Assembly (NCBI GenBank): GCA_014904985.1
Contig: MU129005.1
Location: forward strand, 113,798-177,797
Direction: 5' to 3'
From: Hydnum rufescens UP504
Lineage: Eukaryota; Basidiomycota; Agaricomycetes; Cantharellales; Hydnaceae
DNA length: 64,000 nucleotides
Positions 56,591-64,000 of this stretch are shown here, piece after piece. Made by a program: the position numbers and the translations under genes. Below the pieces are notes generated by a model, which worked only from the letters and a program-made list of their open reading frames with translations, was not told the DNA's origin and did not search any database. The number at the start of each line of letters is the position of its first letter. The first letter of the stretch is position 1.

Positions 56591-56969
56591 TTAGTGGCTT
56601 CTCCTATCCCAGTGCTTGAATTCATGAATGTATTCAGCAGTCACTAGGGTTGTGCTCACTAACTGTACCCCAATTGTTTTCAAACATCTCAATACCTTTG
56701 AGCAAAAGGAGGGTCTCAGCATTGGTCCAATTGTCTGTGTGGATGCCATCTGCATACTTGAATTCACTTGTGGATACAAGCCAGATGAAGTCCCCACTAA
56801 ACATCTTGGAAGAAAAGCAACCATTGGCATAACAGGTCAGGCAAAGTTTGAAGTTATTCGATTTTAGGGAGTGATAGCATTCAGGTGTGCACCACACTGC
56901 ATGTGTCACATGTAGTGGCAAGCCCATTTTTACTAGTGGGATTTTCATTTGTGAGCTCTGCAGTACCAA
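56591..56969 (-). pseudogene. Fragment of a SWI3/RSC8-like chromatin-remodelling subunit (ZZ-type finger and SANT)
   Basis: Minus-strand text gives CDTCSVV and, after a one-base shift, CYHSLKSNNFKLCLTCYANG then FSSKMFSGDFIWL. This is the pattern of the ZZ-type zinc finger of RSC8/SWI3/SMARCC proteins. It is followed by WTNAETLLLLKGIEMFENNW and GTVSEH, the start of their SANT domain, where family members have W(T/S)xxETLLLLEGxEM. The fragment stops in mid-SANT. It has a frameshift and is CpG-poor, so it is a dead piece of a host gene that normally encodes a core subunit of SWI/SNF-type complexes. Its setting among repeats suggests capture or insertion-driven fragmentation. Confidence 0.7.
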
Positions 56970-57288
56970 AATTTTGTTGCTGAAAATAGATACATATAGT
57001 ACTTTTAATTACTCTATGACAGCCAACTGTTTGAGTGTGGGTACTTATGGCCCCTAAACCTTTTTACTACATGCAGCACAGACTCCATTAACAGCGATGG
57101 ATGGAGTACCAATGAGGGTACCATATATTATATCAGTCTCACTGAGGAGACTGCACAGCCAGTATAATTATTCTATTTGTGTTGCCAAATTTACTCTTTG
57201 TTGCCTTAAATCAATGAGTATTGCAATCATTCCAGCAAGCACATGAATTGAGAGGATTGGCAGACTAGTACAATTTGGACAAAAAAAA
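56970..57288. other. Spacer, no gene
   Basis: Nothing recognised. Confidence 0.35.
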
Positions 57289-57867
57289 TCAAGAACTAGT
57301 GAGCAATTTCTCCAAGTTGGCAACCAGGTCTTGGTGCCTCTTGTTAGCCAGCCTCAAATCTCCATCCCATTCATCAAGTTCATTGTGGAGCTGATGAAGC
57401 TTGTTACGCAAACCCCTGATTTCGCTTTGAAGTGAGTTGATGAGGGTTGTATCAGAGGTGCCAGAAGGTTGAGAATAGGATGGAGATGCATTGGAGGTTG
57501 AATTGGATGGGGACACATTGGGGATGAAATTGGATGGGGATGCATTGGGGACGAAATTGGATGGGGGCGCATTGGGGATCAGATTGGATCATACAAGATT
57601 GGGATCATCCTCACCTGACCATGCTAATAGAATGTTAGTCACTACATGCCTACGATTGCATGGGATCGCTCACCCCAGAACTTGCATCCAAAAGGTTCCT
57701 TTGAACACTTGAAAAAGCCTCTTCCCATTGACCTCTCCTGGCATGAGTGGAAATGGTGGGCTAGGACAGGGATTAGTGAACTTGGACAGATGTGAAGAAG
57801 GTGTCGAAACATACGAGGTAAGGGGTTGTATGGACAGTGACAGACAAGAACATCGTTGATGTATCAC
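57289..57867 (-). pseudogene. 193-codon frame with nine-residue repeats and coiled coil
   Basis: One frame from 57867 to 57289 with two internal TGA (57670 and near 57590). It reads PPFPLMPGEVNGKRLFQVFK, AIPCNRRHVVTNILLAWSGE, then repeats of PNASPSNFI-type text coded by a 27-bp minisatellite. It ends in a coiled coil (INSLQSEIRGLRNKLHQLHN, then ANKRHQDLVANLEKLL). Unlike its neighbours the DNA keeps several CpG. No family is recognised. The order globular piece, disordered repeats, coiled coil is compatible with a capsid-like or regulatory protein. Confidence 0.45.
57495..57590. repeat. 27-bp minisatellite
   Basis: Three to four units of GAAATTGGATGGGGATGCATTGGGGAC type, inside the minus-strand frame above. 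Confidence 0.8.
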
Positions 57868-58164
57868 AGCTGCAAGGTACTAGGCATTTCGAAGATGAAA
57901 GTTCCAGATGTATTTGGCTGAGACACACTGTAGGTGAGAGCTACAGTACACTGTCAGACACAACAGACTCATCAGTGAAGAGTGAGTGTTGGAGTTTTGA
58001 ACAAGGCTGCCCGGAAAGTTCTGCAGAATTATCCACCTATGGAAACTTTGCACAATCAGCCACTGCACAGTATGTCTGTCACTGTCATTAGCATGGTGAG
58101 GGGCATTTACCCTAGCAATCTGCTGCATCTGTGAACTCTAGGCTCTCAGTATGGCCAAGGTTCT

Positions 58165-59500
58165 TTGCCTGTCGTTTCCTCTAGTGTGGCAGCAGCAGGT
58201 GAGAACTCCTGGAAACATCAACCAGTAACGTTGGCAGATGCAGATGGATCGATTCAGGATCTTCCAGCCAATTCTATTTATTCGGGGGCCCCATACATGA
58301 CCATTAATGACTACAAAACTTGGTCTCATCATTGCCAAGATGGTAAGTTGTATGGAAAATCATTGGGTTGGGACAAGTTTTCTGACCAAAAGCTTTAGAT
58401 TTTATGCTAGATCAGAGGATGTATGATGATAGCAAGCCAGTCCCCATTATCTGATGGATTGAATGGAGTGTTTTGTTTTTGAATAGTTGTTGTCCTTTCC
58501 AATACACATGGCAGTGTCCTCCCAACACAGACTCCATCATTTATGACCAGGATCAGTCTTCTATCTCTTGCTCGTGGTTTTCAAACCAGGATGTGGGTGC
58601 CCTTTATCCATTAGATTACACATGGATTCCCACCATGTATTCGTCACAAATGCCATACCTTGGCTACATCTCGCCTACTCTTGATGATCCAGTTGTGGCT
58701 CATGATGTGAAGGTTGAGCAGGTTTCTGATGGTGTCTGACTGACTGACTCCTGTCAACAACATTTCGAGGGTTTTATCAGTGATAGGCATACTCAGTACA
58801 AGAACTGGTGGTTGGTTGCCCAAAGGATGGACCTTGACAAACAAATGTCTAATATTGTCCACCCTGTGGGGCCCAAATCCTGGCCAACTCCCTGTTTACT
58901 GTCAATCTGTTGTCATCTATGATGAATAATCGCAAGGCTATGGGCCAATTAGTCAATGATTTTCTGCATGCCATGTATGAATATGGTGCTTTGGCCCATA
59001 TGATTATGCACATGTGTATCGATCATATTTGTTCCATGCTTCACCACCCTCATCCTCATTGGAACGATGTATCTGCATTCAGCAACAGGGCCCTGGCTCA
59101 TGAATTTCATATCACATGGATTACCATTGTGGGACATTTGGTTTGGAGATTGCTTGATGGATGTCAAGGCCACTCAACAGTTGGGTGATCACTTCAGTTG
59201 AGAGGAGCTGGAGGCTACTCTGGAGAAGAAAGGCAACAACATAGCCTATCATGATCTTTGCATGCAGCTCATCGTAGAGCATGATTGCCCCTCTCCTTGG
59301 TTTATCACTCCAACCTCCTATCCTGGGGTACCTCTTGGCATGAGTATGGAAGATACAGTTTTCAATGTGCTTTTCTCCAATGGTCCAACATCCCCTTCCT
59401 CTCACATGTATACTTCTCTTTGTCAAATATTTGGTGCTGGGCCCTTAACAAACAAACGTATAAGCCTTTCCACAAGCATCCCAAACATATAAGCCTTTCT
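58165..59500 (+). pseudogene. Decayed coding region of unknown function
   Basis: Consecutive + strand pieces: SWKHQPVTLADADGSIQDLP, then NSIYSGAPYMTINDYKTWSH; FQYTWQCPPNTDSIIYDQDQ and YTWIPTMYSSQMPYLGYISP (58473-58739); FISDRHTQYKNWWLVAQRMD, then FLHAMYEYGALAHMIMHMCI (58910-59188); and, in another frame, HDLCMQLIVEHDCPSPWFIT. The pieces follow one another with TGA stops and at least one frameshift, so they probably derive from one long protein. The family is not recognised. Confidence 0.4.
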
Positions 59501-59659
59501 ATAAGCATCCCAAACGATATATCATTGACTACAGCTAGTCCATATCCCTTCCTATTCTCCACTGAACACCATACACGTCTTACAGAGTGTGATCAACCAT
59601 TGAAGCGAACCAGCCCAATGAATAACAACAGAAATACAGTCTCCCATCCACACACTGGC

Positions 59660-60040
59660 TGAACCAGATTTTGATTTGACAGTCATCGGAGCTCCCAACC
59701 CTTCTTCTATACCATAGTATAGGACCTATGTATAAGTAGTCCAGGGCAAAATCCAATCCAGAGACTCAGCTTTGGTCTCTCAGGATTTCCGCTTCTACTC
59801 CGGACTACAGTCCGAGTACCTTCCAGCTGACTCCGTGAGCTTAAGGACCGCTGTGCTCATTTCCACCTAGTCCCTTCCGGGCTACTGGACCGCCTCTCTG
59901 TCCCATCCTCGTTATCTTGTTCTTGCCCGGATTCTCCCGGACCTAGCCGGACTTACACCGGACTTAGTCAGAGTTATCTGTGTTTATATTTGTTTGGTGC
60001 TCTCGTCACAGCATGGCCCTGACACCCGCCTTATGACTTA
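59660..60040. repeat. Possible LTR fragment
   Basis: CpG-rich compared with its surroundings. It contains many CCGGA(C/T)-type words (CTCCGGACTACAGTCCGAG, CCCGGACCTAGCCGGACTTACACCGGAC), a TATGTATAAGTAG box and an ending CTCGTCACA just before the transposase remnant. No second copy is in the window. Confidence 0.3.
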
Positions 60041-61068
60041 GTGGGTAGATTGGGTTCTCAAGCCTCACATTCAGGATGTCAAGAGACGTCTCTTCCTCCC
60101 TAACTGACAAAAATCAATCCTCCTGATTGATATATGGTCAGTCCATCAATCCAAAGAGTTTACAGGCTGGATGAAAGGACACCACCTGGACATAAAAATC
60201 AGTTATATACCTGGTGGATGTATGTGTCTGCTAGTGAGTTATTGCACGGTTGACCTTAATTATAGCCATGAATAGGTACTGGGAAATTCCAGCCAGCTGA
60301 CATAGGGCTACAGCAGCCCATCAAGCACCACATTAGATGTCAATGCCTTGAGGACCTTGTGGCCTACATTGAGGATGAGCTTGATAATGGGGTGGGTCCT
60401 GGAAATATCCACATGCCAACTGATATCAATCGGCTACGAAATGCAACTGCTGTATGGATAACGAAGACATTTAAGTGGCTTCAGGACAAACCAAATCTCA
60501 TAAAATCAGTGTGTTGAATCAGTCCATATGCCTGACTCTAAGATTTACTATTCCTCAGGCATGGGGGTTGTGCACTGTCAAGAATTGGAACCTGTCCTAT
60601 GAATGCTTGACCAGTGCAGAGGTGGTCTCAACAGTGGCTGAGCGCTATGATGAGGATCCATCATTTGCAATGCAGGTCACCCCACTTTCAGACAGTACCA
60701 ATATTTCCGACGATATAGATCACCCCGAGAACACCAACTTCGACCAAGATGATGATACATCTCTCCCCCCCTCTCACCTTGCCCAATTACATCTCGACCC
60801 CAAATACACAACTCTGGCACTAAAGACATTCAAGACAAATGGCAACCTCTTCATAATGGATGAGTCTGACAACAGTTACCAGATTGTCAGTCCATTTGAT
60901 GACAAGCTCACCAATGGGGATGCTGACAGTGAAACAGACCCAGAGGCAGCTGGCAAGTCTGAGGTTGAAGGGGAGCAAAATACTCGAATTTGGTCGAGTC
61001 GCTACCAGGCACCAGATATTCAAGTGCCTTGGGAATTGGTTGGACAGGTGCTTGCTATTGATGATTAG
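60041..61068 (+). pseudogene. DDE_1 (pogo/CENP-B-like) transposase, 5'-truncated
   Basis: Exons to 60219, 60276-60508 and 60559-61068 join in frame across introns 60220-60275 (GTATGT..AATAG) and 60509-60558 (GTGTGT..CTCAG). The protein reads WVDWVLKPHIQDVKRRLFLP, then ILLIDIWSVHQSKEFTGWMK (first catalytic Asp in LLID), YIPGGC|TGKFQPADIGLQ (second Asp), KTFKWLQDKPNLIKS|AWGLC and NWNLSYECLTSAE, followed by an acidic, disordered C-terminus ending near LAIDD. These are the standard blocks of basidiomycete DDE_1 transposases. The N-terminal DNA-binding half is missing, and a TAG near 60050 and a TGA near 60107 interrupt the first exon. The C-terminal 197 codons are intact. Confidence 0.85.
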
Positions 61069-61429
61069 AGCACATTTTAGTAATACCTCAACGAGTTTCT
61101 TTTGCCGTGGAATGCCCATTTCAATTCTCTGGCATCCGAGACAATTTTCAAGCCATTATGCCAGATTTAGGACATATGAAAGCCCCCTGGGCTGTTACAT
61201 TATTTCCCATATCGTTACACTTTCATACATATCATGGGAGTACAGTATACCTTGTCTCTAAATTGCAATGTGGATTATAAGGCAGTAGTTAAGAACTATT
61301 ATTTATTAAGGCAGCCACCTGGGTCTAATCATGTATTTAACAAAATCTACCAAGCAAAGTCTATGGAATGAAATTAAACAAAAAGAAAATTAAGGGTGAA
61401 CTTGTTGGAGTGGGGAGGAAAAGCCTATT
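61069..61429. other. Spacer, no gene
   Basis: May include the 3' flank of the DDE_1 element. No terminal repeat could be paired because the 5' end is lost. Confidence 0.35.
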
Positions 61430-62795
61430 TTAGGAGGGTGGTGTAAGCAGGAATTTGAAGTCGACTCCAGCTACAGTCCATGATATGAGATCGAGAATGA
61501 AGAGAAGGGATCACAGGATCAATCCAAGTATTCAGGTCCTTGAGAAGGAGCAGTCTTTGGATGGGAGAAATGTACTGCTCTGATAGACACTATCTAAACA
61601 GTGAATGAAGGGATCAAATTACACACTAAGTCCTCCTCTTGAGAACCTATCAAAAGTGTGATAAGTAGTGATTGTGTTGTGGAGTTTACCCTTGGACCAG
61701 TGGCAGTTTGTTAAGCCTTCAAAACTGGGGATGAGGGGAAAGACAATGGAAATTCACATCTCCTGCACTTAATATACATCGCAGAAAAATTCTATGGTAA
61801 CCAGCAGAAAAGTGGGATTAAGGCAAAAATGATGAAAAAAAAATCAAGTCAAAAGCTTCAAAACTGAAGGAGATATTCAATTAACAAGTCAGAACAGGGG
61901 AATATGGCTTAACCAAGGTATTCCTCCTCTCCTACTGAACAGAATCCCTTGGGGAAAGGTGGAACTGGTCGCCCTAGACGTGCCCTCCATCGGACATAGG
62001 GTTCCGGAACCATAATTGCCTTTAATAATCAGAAAAGCGGAGGTAAAAGTGAAATGAGACATGGGGAGACTAAATTACAGAAAGCTGAGTTCTAATCTGC
62101 TCGTTTTTCCCTTGGTACCATTCGATGCGGACTTTCAGCGTCTTTTCAGGGGTGGTCATTACTAATGAATTGGATCAAAACTGGTGGAGATATTCGCAAA
62201 ATACTGAAGGATAGTGTGGAGCATGAGGTAGAATCGACCTGGAGGATGCAGTTCGTATCCGATAAACGCATGTGTGGTACCGTTGGATAGGCATTGATCG
62301 TAGCTTCTGGGCGCTATCTTTTCGAGTTGATCCGATCAAAAATAAGGGAGATATTCACGAAATACTCCTTGAGAGTATGGGAATAGCCCCTATTTAGCAT
62401 GTGACTAATCCATGAGTTGGATCCAGAGGATTAGGCAATCTTGATTATATAATTGGGACTCGTATATCACCCTTGAGGCAATGGCACAGAAGACTGGATT
62501 GAGCATCAATGAAGAGGGCAAGTTGAATTGCCAAAGCCACAATTGGCTGCACTTGAGGTAAATACAAAATCAGGTGGTCTGTTGAAGACCTGGAGATGGA
62601 CAAACAATTGTCTCATATACAAGGTGGAGGAGAAGTGAGTAGGCCATGGTTTTGAAAGAGGGAATCTGTGCTATTTAATAATAAAAGGAATGACAGGAAA
62701 TGGAGGAGGCAGAATTGAACATATTGGATTTGTTTGAGGAGGTAGTTGGGTGGTGATACAAATTCTATGTGGTAGGGATTTATCCCTCCAACAGC
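61430..62795 (+). repeat. Repeat R1, copy 3
   Basis: Homologue of 33241-34608 with high identity (for example GCACTTAATATACATC(G/A)CAGAAAAATTCTAT and GGAACTGGTCGCCCTAGA), ending GGGATTTATCCCTCCAACA. It keeps CpG that the 37-kb copy has lost. No coding region. Confidence 0.8.
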
Positions 62796-63239
62796 GGAAA
62801 ATGCCCGAACTATATACATGAATGTATTAGGTAATCAGGTGCAGTTTGTTGTCCCCAACAGAACTGGATGAGAGCAACATGCTCATAAGAGCCCAGCAGG
62901 AGTGCCCAGTAGTAGATCTTGATTCTCAAAAATATCCAGGTCTGGAAACTGTGAGAAATCAATGTCCACCTCGGTCAACCACTTAGAGGGGCCTTAATAG
63001 GTATGTCAAACTGTGTCAAATCAAAAGCCTAGCAGGCATCAGAATCCTTTGATATCAAATAATTTCAGGAGGGTGACCTTAGGTCAATCCATAAGTCTGC
63101 CCTCGGGGATTTTGATATCAAACTCACAACCTCCAAGGTTTCTCATGGTATGGCAGCAGATATCAAGTCAATTAATGTGTTATATACATAGAGCAATTAA
63201 CAAGAAGTCGAGTTCTTCAGAGATTAAGAAATTAAATCC
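62796..63239. other. Spacer, no gene
   Basis: Nothing recognised beyond the word TCCACCTCGGTCA(A/G)CCACTT, also seen near 46794. Confidence 0.35.
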
Positions 63240-63473
63240 AAGAACACGAGTGTGGGCCATGAGTGGGCTCATGAGGGTGGCTCAGGGGTGGGCTCACAGG
63301 TGTGGGTTGGGGTGGGTTGGGGGGCTGGCGAGGTGTGGGCTCGAGTGGCTGGCGAGGTGTGCTGCGGAGGCAGCTCAGGAGTGGGCTCACAAGGTGTGGG
63401 CTTGGGGTGGCTTGTGAGGTGTGGGCTTGTGAGTGGCTGGGAAGTGGCTCTTTGAGGCGCAGGCTCAGGAGGA
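63240..63473 (+). repeat. GC-rich degenerate minisatellite
   Basis: Imperfect repeats of GTGGGCTC..AGTGGCTGGCGAGGTGTG. The period is irregular (about 30-60 bp). Confidence 0.6.
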
Positions 63474-63990
63474 GTGTGTCAGGTCAAATTGAATTTGCTT
63501 CTGCCAAGGACTTACCTGTCAGAGTATCATTCTTCATTGACTCTATCATATGGCGCCTACTTCCTCAAATATCTTGTCTCCTCTCTCCCTCCATTCACTA
63601 GGGGTTATTGTCATCCTTTGCCATTATTGGCATTTCTCTATTATTATTGCCCTCGTTCTATGTGGGCCTTGCCCGCAGGCTATGGGCTGGGTGCCAACCA
63701 GGGCAGCATTGGCGCCCTTGTCAGCACCTGTCATTCCCTCGTTCCCCACTGGAGTCCATGGAGTTGCCAATCCAGACTCCCCACCCCTCCTCACCCCCAG
63801 TCCTGAATCCACATCACCTGTCCCAATCCGTACTCCATCCACATCATTATGGTCCTTTGAACTTTGGACACCTTGGAGTACCCAGGCATACACTGCCTTG
63901 GAAGTACATATGCTAAGGGGATACATATGGAAGTTGGGGCATAGCCATGTGGAGGTGTGCACAGGTTTGTAACAAAGCTGCATCAGCTTA
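63474..63990 (+). repeat. Repeat R2, copy 2 (frame of the small membrane protein broken)
   Basis: Matches 11333-11875. The membrane-protein frame starting ATGGCGCC at 63550 has one-base indels relative to copy 1 (for example AAATATCTTG against AAATGCTCTTG, ACTAGGGG against ACTACGGGGG, TCCTTTGCC against TCCTTGCC), so the product is shifted into other frames. Confidence 0.8.
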
Positions 63991-64000
63991 GTGAGCTAGT

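Overview
This window is nuclear DNA of a basidiomycete fungus, most likely an agaricomycete. The evidence is a six-exon 3' part of a DUF6534-type seven-helix membrane protein gene, KDZ (Kyakuja-Dileera-Zisupton) transposases with the cysteine-cluster N-terminus, a Crypton-type tyrosine recombinase with a GCR1_C-like tail, and short introns (about 40-110 nt) with GTATGT/GTAAGT donors and CTAAC-type branch sites. I cannot name the genus. All calls come from reading the sequence; no database search was possible.

Layout. (1) 1-9.2 kb: CpG-containing, gene-like DNA. It holds an inverted duplication (1-1830 against 5060-6050) of the start of a membrane-protein gene plus its upstream region. The left copy is split by a 746-bp palindromic TA-flanked MITE; the right copy runs into the DUF6534 gene. 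(2) 9.2-20 kb: a PIF/Harbinger transposase pseudogene with a hAT-like MITE in its intron, a repeat coding a small membrane protein (R2), a 5'-truncated Ty1/copia polyprotein, a gag-like remnant and a KDZ fragment. (3) 20-27 kb: a fold-back repeat fragment cut by a non-autonomous LTR retrotransposon (E1) with an exact GGGAT target duplication. (4) 27.4-40.5 kb: two inverted arms made of tandem exon-intron modules (A1 on +, A2 on -) around a Crypton-type recombinase gene and nested LTR debris. (5) 40.5-47.6 kb: decayed minus-strand coding regions, a KDZ C-terminal fragment and two more hairpin-module arrays (A3, A4). (6) 47.7-50.8 kb: a 3.1-kb non-coding fold-back element. (7) 51-61 kb: a nearly complete KDZ transposase, an 81-bp minisatellite, a broken fragment of a SWI3/RSC8-like chromatin gene, several unknown coding remnants and a DDE_1 (pogo-like) transposase. 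(8) 61-64 kb: repeat copies R1 and R2.

Two themes link the region. First, almost every broken coding sequence keeps its frame but is stopped by TGA only: 12 of 12 stops in the copia frame, all in KDZ, Harbinger and a 600-codon unknown frame. They sit mostly where Arg (CGA) is expected, which fits C-to-T decay of CpG (methylation or RIP-like), and DNA to the right of 9.2 kb is visibly CpG-poor. Second, the most unusual structure is a family of about 300-bp tandem modules. Each is an exon-like segment ending in a CCACACACCC...GGGTGTGTGG hairpin, followed by a 93-120-bp GT-AG intron that encloses a second, compensatorily varying hairpin (GCAAAAAGRGCAGC...GCTGCYCTTTTTGC). Seventeen such introns are visible in four arrays on both strands. 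I know of no described element with this build; it resembles introner-like elements but is organised as tandem exon plus intron units.
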